Below the pieces are notes generated by a model. The model made no database searches and was not told where the DNA came from. It saw only the letters and a list, made by a program, of their open reading frames with translations. From Pseudogemmobacter sp044142105 (GTDB taxonomy: Bacteria; Pseudomonadota; Alphaproteobacteria; Rhodobacterales; Rhodobacteraceae): a stretch of 64,000 nucleotides of DNA. The DNA lies in NCBI RefSeq assembly GCF_044142105.1, contig NZ_JBGTYM010000013.1, positions 40,919 through 104,918 on the forward strand, written 5' to 3'. Positions 8,240 through 17,826 of this stretch are shown here, one piece after another. Position 1 is the stretch's first letter, and the number at the start of each line of letters is the position of its first letter. A program made the translations under genes and the position numbers.

Positions 8240-8812
8240 TCAAACCGCCCGCCAGGCGGTTTGCGCGGCCCAGGCAAAGGGTGCGCGCGCACTGCGCAGA
8301 ATCAAGGCGTCGCGAAAGGCGCGCCCCTGCGGCCAGGGACCGAAGCCGGAGGCGACGTTGATATGCCCCACTTCGCCCAGATCGACGAGCTGGGCCCCCC
8401 AGGACGAGGCAAGTTGCCGGGCGCGCGGCAATGTCATCCACGGATCGTTGCGGCTGGCGACAACCGTGGCGGGCACAGGCAGCAGACGCTCGGGGATCGG
8501 GCCAAAATGGCCAATGCGGTCGCTGCCGCGCGTCTCGGCAGGCGCCACCAGCAGGGCGGCGCGCACGGGCAGATGCGGGTAGCGCGCCAGGAGACGGGCG
8601 ATCAGAACGGCGCCCAGAGAATGGCCGACCAGGATGCTGTCGGGGTTGCGCAGGACGGCCTCGCCCAACTCATATTCCCAAACCGCCGGCACCGGATGCG
8701 ATGGGTCCGAAAGGGCCACCATCTGAGCCGTGGCTTCAACGGTCAGCCACCAATCCTGCCAATGCGGTGCAGGTGAGCCGTCAAGCCCCGGAACGATCAG
8801 CGTCTTCGACAT
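8240..8812 (-). CDS. RBBP9/YdeN-family alpha/beta hydrolase
   Basis: 190 residues. The nucleophile elbow GHSLG is visible near residue 63, an aspartate-bearing ASRNDPWM segment near residue 122, and a GHIN histidine near residue 151, in the spacing of the small RBBP9-like serine hydrolases. The N-terminal TLIVPGLDGSPAPHWQ is a family signature. The ATG at 8812 is chosen because an AAAAGGAG site lies 8 bases upstream. The natural substrate is not known for this family. It stands alone, 164 bases downstream of the Lrp-type regulator on the same strand. Confidence 0.8.
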   Translation of the reverse strand: MSKTLIVPGLDGSPAPHWQDWWLTVEATAQMVALSDPSHPVPAVWEYELGEAVLRNPDSILVGHSLGAVLIARLLARYPHLPVRAALLVAPAETRGSDRIGHFGPIPERLLPVPATVVASRNDPWMTLPRARQLASSWGAQLVDLGEVGHINVASGFGPWPQGRAFRDALILRSARAPFAWAAQTAWRAV

Positions 8813-8976
8813 GATCCATCTCCTTTTCACCATACCGCCCCACCTGGGGACTAAGAATACACTACCATGTTTGTCGTGTATTGTGCTTCCAAACTGCCCC
8901 GGCCCCGCAGCAGAGTTTTCTCTCTGGGCCCCCGTCGCGCCGCAGAATTTCCCCCGGGGATCGACAGGCTGCCGGA

Positions 8977-9450
8977 TCAGCGGTTTCGCGTGTCGACGGG
9001 ATAGGCGGTGGTGTATTTGATCCGCTCCATCGCGAAATGCGATGTGATGTTGCGGATGGGAACGGCATCGGTGAGCCGTTTGTAGAGCCGGTCATAGGCC
9101 TCCATGTCCGGCACGGCCACGTGGAGGAGATAATCCATCTCGCCCGCCATCCGGTACACTGCCATGATCTCGGGAATGGTGGCGGTGGCGGCGGCAAAGC
9201 TGTCACGCCAGTCAGGCCCGTGATCGGGGGCCTCGATGCCGACGAAGACGGTCAACCCGAAACCCAGGGCCAGGGGATCGGCTAAGGCGACACGGCCGGT
9301 AAGGACGCCCGCCGCCTCAAGCTTCTGGATGCGTTTCCAGCACGGCGTCTGCGACAGACCGACCCTGTCGGCGATCTGCGCAATGGGACGCGTGGCATCC
9401 TGCATGAGTTCGGCCACGATCTTACGGTCGATCAGATCGAGGTCTTCCAT
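8977..9450 (-). CDS. Lrp/AsnC-family transcriptional regulator
   Basis: 157 residues: N-terminal helix-turn-helix (DLIDRKIVAELMQDATRP then LSQTPCWKRIQKLEAAGV in the recognition region) followed by a RAM ligand-binding domain (about 70-150). The start at 9450 has a GGAGAAG site directly upstream. The amino-acid effector cannot be told. Its promoter region faces that of the Rrf2 gene, so both may be controlled from 9451-9667; the alpha/beta hydrolase gene downstream could be a target. Confidence 0.85.
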   Translation of the reverse strand: MEDLDLIDRKIVAELMQDATRPIAQIADRVGLSQTPCWKRIQKLEAAGVLTGRVALADPLALGFGLTVFVGIEAPDHGPDWRDSFAAATATIPEIMAVYRMAGEMDYLLHVAVPDMEAYDRLYKRLTDAVPIRNITSHFAMERIKYTTAYPVDTRNR

Positions 9451-9667
9451 GGCTCTTCTCCAATGTTCGGTGCGGCACCAAGAGACGGCGACCAGGTCGG
9501 TTCCGCCCACAATGACATAAATACTCTTTTTGTCTATCGTTTTTATCGTGTATAGAGTTGATCTATGCCGGCTCGGCAAGACTTGGCATGGCATGTGCTG
9601 GCTTTGCCGCTGCACAATGGATAAAGCCGCCGTTGATAAATGCGAGTGTCCCTCCTAGGCTTGCCCC
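9451..9667. promoter_or_regulatory. Divergent promoter region between Lrp-type and Rrf2-type regulators
   Basis: 217 bases with an AT-rich core at 9510-9560 (TACTCTTTTTGTC, TTTTTATCGTGTATAGAG) that contrasts with the GC-rich flanks. Two divergently transcribed regulator genes start on either side, so promoters and autoregulatory sites are expected here. No precise operator was assigned. Confidence 0.45.
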
Positions 9668-10129
9668 ATGATCACGCAGAAGATGAAATACGCGCTCAAG
9701 GCGCTTCTGGCGCTTGCCGACGAGGCGGCAAAGGAACGGTCCGAACCCCTGACGATCGAGGAAATCGCGAAACGGTCGGGCACGCCGAAACGCTTTCTGG
9801 AACATATCCTGCTCGAAGTGCGCAATGCGGGCGTGATCGCTTCGATCCGTGGACGGTCGGGCGGCTATAGTCTGATCAAGAAACCGGCACAGATTTCGAT
9901 ATCCGAGTTGCTGCGCACGATCGACGGGCCCATCGCCCCCCTGCCCTGCCTGTCGCGGCGCGCCTATCAGCGCTGCGAGGATTGCGTGGATGAGGCGAGC
10001 TGCCGCATCCGCAAGGCCTTTGCCGAGGTCTTCTGGTCCTATCTGCTGATCATCGAGTCTCTGACCTTGGAAGACATGCTGCGCCAGGGCCAGGTCGCGG
10101 CCCAGGTGCTGGGCGAAACGCCACCCTGA
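9668..10129 (+). CDS. Rrf2-family transcriptional regulator with cysteine cluster
   Basis: 153 residues starting MITQKMKYALKALLALADEA, the usual opening of Rrf2 proteins. Winged helix-turn-helix 10-80 (IEEIAKRSGTPKRFLEHIL, then RGRSGGYSL for the wing). The region about 99-117 carries four cysteines (C-LSRRAYQR-C-ED-C-VDEAS-C), in the part where IscR/NsrR-like members bind a 2Fe-2S or 4Fe-4S cluster. It is therefore probably a redox, iron or nitric-oxide sensor, but cluster type and targets cannot be told. No convincing ribosome site precedes 9668; an in-frame ATG at 9683 is an alternative. Confidence 0.85.
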   Translation: MITQKMKYALKALLALADEAAKERSEPLTIEEIAKRSGTPKRFLEHILLEVRNAGVIASIRGRSGGYSLIKKPAQISISELLRTIDGPIAPLPCLSRRAYQRCEDCVDEASCRIRKAFAEVFWSYLLIIESLTLEDMLRQGQVAAQVLGETPP

Positions 10130-10270
10130 GCGGCCTCGGCGCCACAGGCGCAGCCATTCTGTGCTGGCGGCGCGTCGCGTCACTTGATACGGTCAACCAA
10201 CAGGCGAAATTAACCGGGCCCGCGCCAAGCGCGGCAGGCGCAGAAAATGCGCGGCACCGGAAGGGGCAAG

Positions 10271-13200
10271 ATGGCGGGCATCGGCCAGACCAAGACAGAT
10301 GACGACCTTCCGCTGCGCGCGGCGGGGTTGGTTCGGGCTGGACTGGTGATCGCCTGCATCGCAGCGAGCTATGCGCTCGCAGGCTGGCTGGGCTGGATGA
10401 CCGCCCTGCCGCCAGGCTATGCCTCGCTGATCTGGCCCGGGGCCGGCATCGCACTGGCGGCCGTGCTTCTGTACCACCGTGACACATGGCCGGGGATCTT
10501 TCTCGGATCCTTCACCATCAATATCTGGATCTCCGCGAGCTTTCATACCGGGCCGAGCCTGCACACGTTCCTTGTCCCCGCACTTCTTGCCACGGGCGCG
10601 ACCACCCAGGCAGTGGTGGTGGCAGCACTCGTGCGGCGGCGCTTCGGGCGTCCAATCAAACTTGTCCAACGCTCGGATATCCTTTTGCTGTTCCTGCTCA
10701 TCGGGCCGGCGGGGAGCTGCATTGCGGCCACGGTCGGCACCTTGTCCCTGATGGCTGCGGGCACGGTGCCGCTGGCCAGCGCGGCCCGCAATTGGGCCGT
10801 ATGGTGGGCGGGCGACGCGATGGGCGTCCTGCTGATCTTTCCGCTGGCCATCATGGCGCCTTGGTGGCGCGAAGACCCGATCCAGTGGCGGGGCCGCGTC
10901 CTTACACGATTGAACATGGCCTCGCTGGCGGTGGTGACGGTCAGCCTCGTGCTGACCTTCTATATCTGGACCAGTGTCATCAACGGCACCCGTGCGCGCG
11001 GTCAGCAGCATTTCGACCAAATGGCGACCGAGCTTGTCGTCGCCTTCGAAGCGCGGATGCGACGCTACGAGCAAAGCCTTGCGGCAGGCGAGGGCCTGGT
11101 GCTGGCCTCGGCCCATCTAACACGCGAGGATTGGCGCACCTTCGTCGACCGGATCGACATCGGAACAAACTTGCCCGGCGTCAGTGGTTTGGGCCTGATC
11201 GTCCCGGTGGAAAGGGACAAGCTGCCGGGCTTCCTCGCCCATATGACGACCGAGGGCGTCCCGGATATGGTGCCGCACCCACCAACGACCGGGAATGAAC
11301 TTTTCCTCATCAAGTTCATCGAACCTCTCGAAGAGATGGCAAACGCCGTCGGCCTGGACATCAGCTTCGAGGCGAACCGGCGCAATGCGGCGCTGGCGGC
11401 CAGAGACAGCGGCAAAACCATTCTCAGCAAGCCGATCAACCTTGTGCAGAACGACCTACGGCAGCGCGGTTTCCTTTTGTTGCGTCCGGTCTACCGGGCA
11501 GAAACCCGGCCCATGTATGTCACCGAACGCCGGGACGCCTTTGTCGGCTGGGTTTACGCCCCCCTGAGCGTCGAGAATATCTTTGCCGGTCTGACGCCAA
11601 ACATGCGGCGCGAAATCGAACTGACCGTGCGCTTGGCTTCGGATTCGACGGACGACGGTGTCATCTTCACCAGCATGGATAGCGAAAGACAGGGCGAACC
11701 ACCGCTCTTCAAGCGCCAAGAGGCCGTCAGCATCTATGGCCGCACCCTGATCTTCCAGCTGGCCAGCAACCCGTCATTCGAGCGCAATTCGGCCACCCAT
11801 GAAGGCGCGCTTGTCCTGGGGGCGGGCCTGATCATCACCGGGCTGATCGCCACATTGCTGGCGACGCTTCTGAACCGCGAAGCGGCGGCAATGCGTCTGT
11901 TCCGCGAAAAGGAACGAGCGCTGTCGGCACAGGAACGACTGAACTCGTCCATCGTCGACACGGCAGTGGTCGGCACCGCCTCGACAGATGCGCGCGGCAA
12001 GATCCTGCGGATGAGCCGCACAGGCGCAGCCATGTTCGGCATGACCCCGGACGAGGCGGAACGCCAGACCATCGACACGCTGTTCGGCATCAGCTTGGAC
12101 GAATTGAGCGAAGCCGAGCCCGGGCCTTCTGGCAATCACCGCATTGAAGTGATGACCCGAAGCCTGGGCCGTCGTGTTCTGGACGTGCAGGTCAGCAGTT
12201 GGGCGAACGAGGTCAACGAACAGCGGCAAACCTGGGTCATCGCCGATGTCACCGCGCAGGCCGATATTGAACAGCGCCTGCAGGACACAGAGCAACGGCT
12301 GGACATGGCCCTGGTCGGCGCGCGGATCGGTGTGTTCGAGATCGAACTTGCCACAGGCAGGTCGATCGTGTCGCGGACCTGGAAAGACCTCATGGGTCTT
12401 GATCCCGAGGAGGATGTGGATGCCCAGGCCTTCTGGCAATCCCGCGTCGACCCCGAGGATCTGGCCCGGGTCAGGGCGTCCGAATTGGCCTGTATCCGGG
12501 GCGAGACGCTGCGCTCGGTCAACCAGTATCGTGTCGAAATGCCTGATGGTTCGCAGCGCTGGATGAAGTCGGACGAGATCGTCGGCGAACGCGATGCCGA
12601 TGGGCGCGCGCTGCGCCTGATCGGAACCCAATCCGATGTGACAGAACTGGTCGAGGCTCAGGAGGCACTGCAATCCAGCGAGGCCCTGCTGCGCGGGATG
12701 TTGGCCAACGCGCCTGTCGGCATGGCGCTTGTCGATCGTACCGGGGCCATGCGGAACGTGAACGAGGCACTTTGCGGCTTTCTGGGCCAGCGGCGCGACA
12801 CCCTGCTGGGCGCCAGCTTGGGCGATTTCACCCATCCCGACGACCTTTATCTCGACGGCGACCAGCTTCGCCGCCTGCTTGCAGGCGAGATTTCCAGCTA
12901 CCAATGCGAAAAGCGCTATATGCGTCAGGGTGATACGGTGGTCTGGGGCCTATTGAGCGTCTCCTCCGCCGCGGCGCAGGGTGACCATGACAAGGCCCTG
13001 ATCGCGCAGATCCAGGACATTTCCGAGCTGAAGGCGGTCGAGCGGATGAAGGGCGATTTCATCGCGTCGGTCAGTCATGAACTGCGCACCCCGCTGACCT
13101 CGATCAAGGGCGCGCTGGGCATCGTGACCGGCACGATGCGCGAGGCCCTGCCCGGCAAGGCCGAACATCTTCTGACCATCGCGCAGAAGAACTGCGACCG

Positions 13201-14134
13201 GCTGATCCAGTTGGTGAACGATATTTTGGACATGGAGAAGCTGGCCTCGGAACAGACCAGCTTTTCGTTCTCGACCGCCTCTCTGGTCGAATGCCTGTCG
13301 GACGTGGTGAGCGCCTGCCAGCCCTTCGCGCAGCAGTTCGACGTGACGCTGACCATCCACCCCGATACCGAGGCCCTGAAGGCGCGCGTCGATGTGAACC
13401 GACTGAATCAGGTCATCACCAATCTTGTCTCGAACGCGGTGAAGTATTCGCCACGCGGCGGTGAGGTGAGGGCGGCGGTCCGGCGCGATGGCAATGCCGC
13501 TGTGATTTCTGTCACCGACAATGGCGACGGCATCCCCGAAGCCTACCGCAGCCGGCTGTTCCGTCCCTTCTCGCAGATCGACATGTCATCGACGCGGAAA
13601 GTTGGCGGTACGGGCCTTGGCCTGTCGATCAGCCGCCAGATCGTCGACCGGATGGGCGGCCAGATCGACTTTGTGTCTGAACCGGGCGTCGAGACGACAT
13701 TCAGCGTGACCCTTCCGCTTGCCGAAGATTTTAATCCGCAGGACATAGGCGCCGAAGCCGCACCGCGCCGCGCAAAGGCGCGCGCCACACTGCCCCGGAT
13801 CCTGCATGTCGAATCGGATACCGATTTCGCCGAAGTACTGCGGGCCGCTTTTGGGCGCCGTGCTTCCATGCGCGTCGTGTCGCGCCTGTCCGATGCGCGC
13901 CTTGCCCTCGCGCGCGACAAGTTCGATCTTGTTATCGTCGATTGGGAACTGCCCGACGGGCCGGGTGAAGCCCTTTTGCCAGAAGTTAGCGCGCGGCCCG
14001 GACTGCGTATTGTCGGTCTCTCCTCGCGCGAGGGAAGCCTGGCGGACGGCGCAGGCGCCCAGTCCTTTGTCAAGTCCCGTATTCCAGTCGAAGAAATCGT
14101 GGCGAACTGTCTGAAATTGATTGCGGCGGCGTGA
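10271..14134 (+). CDS. Hybrid sensor histidine kinase: MASE1-CHASE-PAS(x3)-HisKA-HATPase-receiver
   Basis: 1287 residues. A MASE1 membrane domain (about 20-200, seven or eight spans, with GYASLIWPGAGIALA), a further span near 217-235, an extracytoplasmic CHASE domain (about 240-440), another span near 512-535, three PAS-like regions (about 555-670, 675-795, 805-920), then the kinase core: phospho-accepting H936 in SVSHELRTPLTS, an ATP-binding domain (about 1045-1150, with FSQIDMSSTRKVGGTGLGL), and a C-terminal receiver with the acceptor Asp in IVDWELPDG. The usual N-terminal acidic pair of the receiver is altered (VESDTD). The start at 10271 is preceded by GGAAGGGG; an upstream ATG at 10247 is less likely. 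The third PAS repeat is clearly related to one in the kinase at 19823. The signal is unknown. Confidence 0.88.
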   Translation: MAGIGQTKTDDDLPLRAAGLVRAGLVIACIAASYALAGWLGWMTALPPGYASLIWPGAGIALAAVLLYHRDTWPGIFLGSFTINIWISASFHTGPSLHTFLVPALLATGATTQAVVVAALVRRRFGRPIKLVQRSDILLLFLLIGPAGSCIAATVGTLSLMAAGTVPLASAARNWAVWWAGDAMGVLLIFPLAIMAPWWREDPIQWRGRVLTRLNMASLAVVTVSLVLTFYIWTSVINGTRARGQQHFDQMATELVVAFEARMRRYEQSLAAGEGLVLASAHLTREDWRTFVDRIDIGTNLPGVSGLGLIVPVERDKLPGFLAHMTTEGVPDMVPHPPTTGNELFLIKFIEPLEEMANAVGLDISFEANRRNAALAARDSGKTILSKPINLVQNDLRQRGFLLLRPVYRAETRPMYVTERRDAFVGWVYAPLSVENIFAGLTPNMRREIELTVRLASDSTDDGVIFTSMDSERQGEPPLFKRQEAVSIYGRTLIFQLASNPSFERNSATHEGALVLGAGLIITGLIATLLATLLNREAAAMRLFREKERALSAQERLNSSIVDTAVVGTASTDARGKILRMSRTGAAMFGMTPDEAERQTIDTLFGISLDELSEAEPGPSGNHRIEVMTRSLGRRVLDVQVSSWANEVNEQRQTWVIADVTAQADIEQRLQDTEQRLDMALVGARIGVFEIELATGRSIVSRTWKDLMGLDPEEDVDAQAFWQSRVDPEDLARVRASELACIRGETLRSVNQYRVEMPDGSQRWMKSDEIVGERDADGRALRLIGTQSDVTELVEAQEALQSSEALLRGMLANAPVGMALVDRTGAMRNVNEALCGFLGQRRDTLLGASLGDFTHPDDLYLDGDQLRRLLAGEISSYQCEKRYMRQGDTVVWGLLSVSSAAAQGDHDKALIAQIQDISELKAVERMKGDFIASVSHELRTPLTSIKGALGIVTGTMREALPGKAEHLLTIAQKNCDRLIQLVNDILDMEKLASEQTSFSFSTASLVECLSDVVSACQPFAQQFDVTLTIHPDTEALKARVDVNRLNQVITNLVSNAVKYSPRGGEVRAAVRRDGNAAVISVTDNGDGIPEAYRSRLFRPFSQIDMSSTRKVGGTGLGLSISRQIVDRMGGQIDFVSEPGVETTFSVTLPLAEDFNPQDIGAEAAPRRAKARATLPRILHVESDTDFAEVLRAAFGRRASMRVVSRLSDARLALARDKFDLVIVDWELPDGPGEALLPEVSARPGLRIVGLSSREGSLADGAGAQSFVKSRIPVEEIVANCLKLIAAA

Positions 14135-14263
14135 TTGGCCGAGTTGCGCCACAATCTTTCCCTTTCTGCGCCGCAGCTTCAGGATTTGGTTGCATGAGGT
14201 TAACCGAACCCGAACGTCACACTGTCAGGGCAGAAGGCGTGGACGTTCGACTCGGAGGGGCAG

Positions 14264-15844
14264 ATGGACACGGGCGACACAAACACGGTGCTGGGAATGC
14301 TGGCCAACCTAGACACCGGCGCGCTTGTTTATGGCATATACGCCACGCTTTCGGTGCTTTTGATCGGTGGCTTCCTGCGCAATTGCCTTGCGGCCCACCG
14401 CAATAGCCGCCGGTTGCGCGACACGCAGGCCATGATGGCAATGCAGGAAGCGGTCACTGATGCCCATTGCATGATCAACGCCACCGATCCCCAGGGACGG
14501 ATCACCTTCGCCAATGAGCGGTTCCTTTCGGCGATGGGCTATGATGCGCCTGAGGTGATCGGACGCCTGGTGAGTGACTTCTACGCGGAATCGAGTGCGG
14601 AACAGCGGGCCGAAACGATCCGCGCGCATCTGCACGCTCACGGCATGTGGAGCGGTGAAGTCGAGATGCGCTGCAAGTCGGGGGAACGGGTCTGGACCCA
14701 CTGCACGGTCAAGGCGCGCCGCGACAAGGACGGGAACATTCAGTCGATGGTTTCGCTTCGCACGGACATCTCCGAGGCAAAGCGCGCGCAATCCGACCGT
14801 CAGCTCCGGGTCATCTTCGATCACCTGCCCGACAAAGTCTTTATCTTCAGCGCCCAGACGCAGGCGTTCACCTATGCGAATCTGGCGGCTCTACGCCATC
14901 TGGGCGCCGATACCAGCCAGATGGCAATGCGCCGTGCGAGTCTGGTGCCGGGCTTCCTCTCTTCGCCCGAATTCCAGGCTCATCTGAAATCGATGCGGAC
15001 CTCCGACCGGTCTCTTGCGACAATCCGGCAGGGCGACGGCGCCAAGGTTCTGGATGTCACCGTTCAGTTGATCCGCTCCGAAGACAATGCCGACCAGTTC
15101 TTCGTGCTGGCAAAAGACATAACCGACCATATGCAGACCGAGCGCGCCAAGGCCGAATTCGTCGCGACCGTCAGCCACGAGCTGCGCACACCGCTGACCT
15201 CGATCAAAGGGGCGCTCGGCGTTCTATCCTCGGGCGCGATGGGCAAATTGTCGGAAAATGCCCAGGCCATTCTGACCATGGCGCAGCGGAATACAGAACG
15301 GCTGATCCTGCTGATCAACGACCTTCTGGATCTGGAGAAGATTGGTGCGGGTCAGGCCGATATGTCACGCAGCCCTTGCGAATTGGGCAGTCTGGTTGCC
15401 GATGTGGTCGAAATGAATGCTGGCTATGCGCTGCAATTCGGCGTCGCGGTCGAAGCCAGGGTACCGGCAGGCCTTGCGATAGTCTCGGGCAACCGCGACC
15501 GTCTGATCCAGGTTCTGGTCAACCTCGTATCGAATGCTGTAAAGTTCACGCCGACCGGAGAGAAGGTTGTGGTCGAGTTGACGTCCCGCCAAGGTGGATA
15601 CCGCGTCAGCGTCGCCGACAGGGGGCCAGGTGTGCCGGAAGAGTTGAAGTCGCGGATCTTCGAACGCTTCACGCAGGGGCGCAGCACTGGCGCACAACCC
15701 GTGGCCGGAACGGGCCTTGGCCTGTCGATTTCCAAGGCCATCATCGAGCGGCATGACGGTCGGGTCGATTTTCACCCCGGCGCCGAAGGCGGTACAGTGT
15801 TTTACTTTGATCTCCCGGCTCTCCGCGATTCGATGGCGGCCTGA
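14264..15844 (+). CDS. Membrane-anchored PAS-PAS sensor histidine kinase
   Basis: 526 residues. One membrane span near 20-40, two PAS regions (about 58-172 and 178-290), the H-box with H305 (ATVSHELRTPLTSIKGALG) and an ATPase domain (about 400-520; N-box LVNLVSNAVKF, G-boxes RGPGVPEE and GTGLGLSISK). No receiver of its own; the single-domain receiver gene 31 bases downstream is the likely first partner. The H-box is nearly identical in wording to that of the hybrid kinase just upstream, showing a shared origin. Confidence 0.87.
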   Translation: MDTGDTNTVLGMLANLDTGALVYGIYATLSVLLIGGFLRNCLAAHRNSRRLRDTQAMMAMQEAVTDAHCMINATDPQGRITFANERFLSAMGYDAPEVIGRLVSDFYAESSAEQRAETIRAHLHAHGMWSGEVEMRCKSGERVWTHCTVKARRDKDGNIQSMVSLRTDISEAKRAQSDRQLRVIFDHLPDKVFIFSAQTQAFTYANLAALRHLGADTSQMAMRRASLVPGFLSSPEFQAHLKSMRTSDRSLATIRQGDGAKVLDVTVQLIRSEDNADQFFVLAKDITDHMQTERAKAEFVATVSHELRTPLTSIKGALGVLSSGAMGKLSENAQAILTMAQRNTERLILLINDLLDLEKIGAGQADMSRSPCELGSLVADVVEMNAGYALQFGVAVEARVPAGLAIVSGNRDRLIQVLVNLVSNAVKFTPTGEKVVVELTSRQGGYRVSVADRGPGVPEELKSRIFERFTQGRSTGAQPVAGTGLGLSISKAIIERHDGRVDFHPGAEGGTVFYFDLPALRDSMAA

Positions 15845-15875
15845 TGACGAAAACCTTGGAAGAAAGATCAGTGAT

Positions 15876-16268
15876 ATGAACAAGTTGCGCATTCTGCACG
15901 TCGAAGATGATCCTGATATTCTGGAAATCTCCCGCATCGCGCTTGAAACGATCGGCGGGCATGAGGTCCATCAGTTCAACAACGGCGCCGAAGCCATCTC
16001 TCGGGCCGTTGAAATCGCGCCCGATGTCTTTCTTCTGGATGTCATGATGCCGGGGATGAGCGGCGAGCAAACCCTTGCAGCCCTGCGCCAATTGCCGGAA
16101 TGCCGGCCGATCCCGGCCATTTTCATGACAGCCAAGGCCCAGGAATCGGAAGTTGCCAAGCTGCGTGCCGTGGGCGCGATCGACGTGATCGTGAAACCCT
16201 TCGACCCGATGACACTGGCCATGCAGATCAATGCTCTCTTGATCGCGGCCCGGCGCTCGACCGCCTGA
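15876..16268 (+). CDS. Single-domain response regulator (receiver only)
   Basis: 130 residues. Complete receiver: acidic pair E10 D11 D12, acceptor D55 in FLLDVMMPGMSG, switch Thr in FMTAKAQ and invariant Lys in VKPFDP. No output domain follows, so it is either a phosphate shuttle in a relay or acts by protein contact. It lies directly after the PAS-PAS kinase on the same strand and faces the Hpt gene, which fits a kinase-receiver-Hpt-receiver relay. Confidence 0.87.
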   Translation: MNKLRILHVEDDPDILEISRIALETIGGHEVHQFNNGAEAISRAVEIAPDVFLLDVMMPGMSGEQTLAALRQLPECRPIPAIFMTAKAQESEVAKLRAVGAIDVIVKPFDPMTLAMQINALLIAARRSTA

Positions 16269-16431
16269 ACCGGCGCTTCGGCGGCCAAGCCGCCCGCCCA
16301 TTCCCAGCCAGAACTCAAAGAAATGTCCTGTCTCGCAGGCAAAGGCCTGCGGGGCCGCGTCGCATTGGGAAGAGGTGGGTGACGATGGGCAGCGGGTCAC
16401 ATCTGCAAGCGCGTGCCGCGACCTGCGCCGA

Positions 16432-16764
16432 TCACGGTCCGACGGCTTCGGCCAAAGCCTCGACCAGATCCTCGATACGTGAGAGATAGCCGTCGCCGAA
16501 GCCGGGCAGCGCCACATTCGCCACCAGAGCCTCCTCAGTCTCGCGCGCGACCTCGCCCAGCGTGTGCCACCCAAAGGTCGCGGCAGTACCCGACACGCGA
16601 TGCGCAATGAAGATCGCCCGCTGCAACCCGCTGCGGATGTCCGAGCCATCCAGCAGCGCGTCTAGCGCATCTTCGAGATTGTCGAGGTGCTCGCTCATCG
16701 CGGCGCGAAAACGCGGCCGCAACGCTTCGATCGCGTCGAAATAAGCCGTCGGAGGGTTCTGCAT
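16432..16764 (-). CDS. Hpt-domain phosphotransfer protein
   Basis: 110 residues, all helical. H55 in the segment IAHRVSGTAATFG matches the Hpt consensus (AHxLKGxAxxxG), although the usual Lys is Val-Ser here. A following TLGEVARETEEALV helix completes the four-helix bundle. It is the first gene downstream of the receiver-GGDEF-like protein at 16819 and is probably co-transcribed with it. Its likely role is moving phosphate from the hybrid kinase receiver to the soluble receivers nearby. Confidence 0.8.
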   Translation of the reverse strand: MQNPPTAYFDAIEALRPRFRAAMSEHLDNLEDALDALLDGSDIRSGLQRAIFIAHRVSGTAATFGWHTLGEVARETEEALVANVALPGFGDGYLSRIEDLVEALAEAVGP

Positions 16765-16818
16765 TATCCGCGTTCCACTGCCCTGCGGCTTCGCCGCCCC
16801 TGCCCCATCCTGCCGTCG

Positions 16819-17826
16819 TCAGCCCAGCTTGCGCAGCAGGCCGGTAAGCCCCATCGAAGGCGCGCGCGACGCGACCTCAACCACACCCGAACGATCCGCC
16901 GGGTTCCGATCCAGTTGCGCCAGTGCCGCGTGCATGGTGCGCACGGCCGACGTGCCCGAACGCATCACGCCGATGCGGTGCGGGTCGCCGCAACGATAGC
17001 GCAGTTCGGCCAATGCGCCAAAACCTTCCGTGGCACCCATCAGCTCCAGCGCCCCGCCCGCAGCGAATTCAAGCTCTTCGGTCGAAGTGACTCCCGGACC
17101 GTGAATCACCACGACAAAGGCACCGCTGCCGGCATAGGACAGGAAGAACTCGCGCCCCCGCAGCGCCGTCGACAGTGCCTCGGCAACATCCGCGAGCAGG
17201 AAGTAGAAGTCAGAGGGCGTCAACGCACGGTGATAGGCTTCAAGCCCGTCCACACGAACCGCAAGCACGGTGGTCGAGAACAGGCCCGAGCGCGACATCT
17301 GAAGCAGATAGTTTTCAAGGTTCACCTGGCCAATGGCACCGGCCACTCCGAAAACCGTCACCGGGTCGCTCCAGGCAACGCGGAAATCCTGTTCCATCTG
17401 GTCGCGCAGCAGCCGGGCCTCAAGCGCCTTCTCGCGCGTGCGGGCCCCCTCCTCCACCAGCCGATGCGCCAGTCCGACACGGGTGCCCAGTTCCAGCGGA
17501 TCGAAAGGCTTGGTGACGTAATCGGTGGCGCCGGCCGCAAAGGCGCGCTGGATGAAGCTGCGCTCGGACATGGCCGTGACCATGATCACCGGGGTGGACG
17601 CATAGCCCCGGCGGCGCTTGACCCAAGAGCAAAGCTCGATTCCGTCCATGCCGGGCATCTGGATATCAAGCAGAAGGCAATCATAGGGCTCGGCCGAAGC
17701 TTCGATCTTGGCCATGGCCTCGGGGGCCGACATCGCGGTCTCGATCGCATGATATCCCGAAGCCACCAGAGAGGCCTTCAGAATTTCGAGGATCATCTCG
17801 TCGTCATCAACCGCAAGAATTCGCAT
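16819..17826 (-). CDS. Response regulator: receiver plus degenerate GGDEF-like output
   Basis: 335 residues. Receiver 1-120 with D7 D8 D9, acceptor D54 (LLLDIQMPGMDG) and Lys in TKPFDPLE. After a linker helix (125-150), residues 170-320 keep the strand pattern of a GGDEF domain: ILAVRVDGLEAYHRAL-like first strand and YAGSGAFVVVIHG where the catalytic GGDEF loop should sit. The GG(D/E)EF residues are absent, so cyclic-di-GMP synthesis is not expected; this part of the assignment is inference. A paralogue with the same plan lies at 18185. The Hpt gene follows 54 bases downstream. Confidence 0.75.
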   Translation of the reverse strand: MRILAVDDDEMILEILKASLVASGYHAIETAMSAPEAMAKIEASAEPYDCLLLDIQMPGMDGIELCSWVKRRRGYASTPVIMVTAMSERSFIQRAFAAGATDYVTKPFDPLELGTRVGLAHRLVEEGARTREKALEARLLRDQMEQDFRVAWSDPVTVFGVAGAIGQVNLENYLLQMSRSGLFSTTVLAVRVDGLEAYHRALTPSDFYFLLADVAEALSTALRGREFFLSYAGSGAFVVVIHGPGVTSTEELEFAAGGALELMGATEGFGALAELRYRCGDPHRIGVMRSGTSAVRTMHAALAQLDRNPADRSGVVEVASRAPSMGLTGLLRKLG

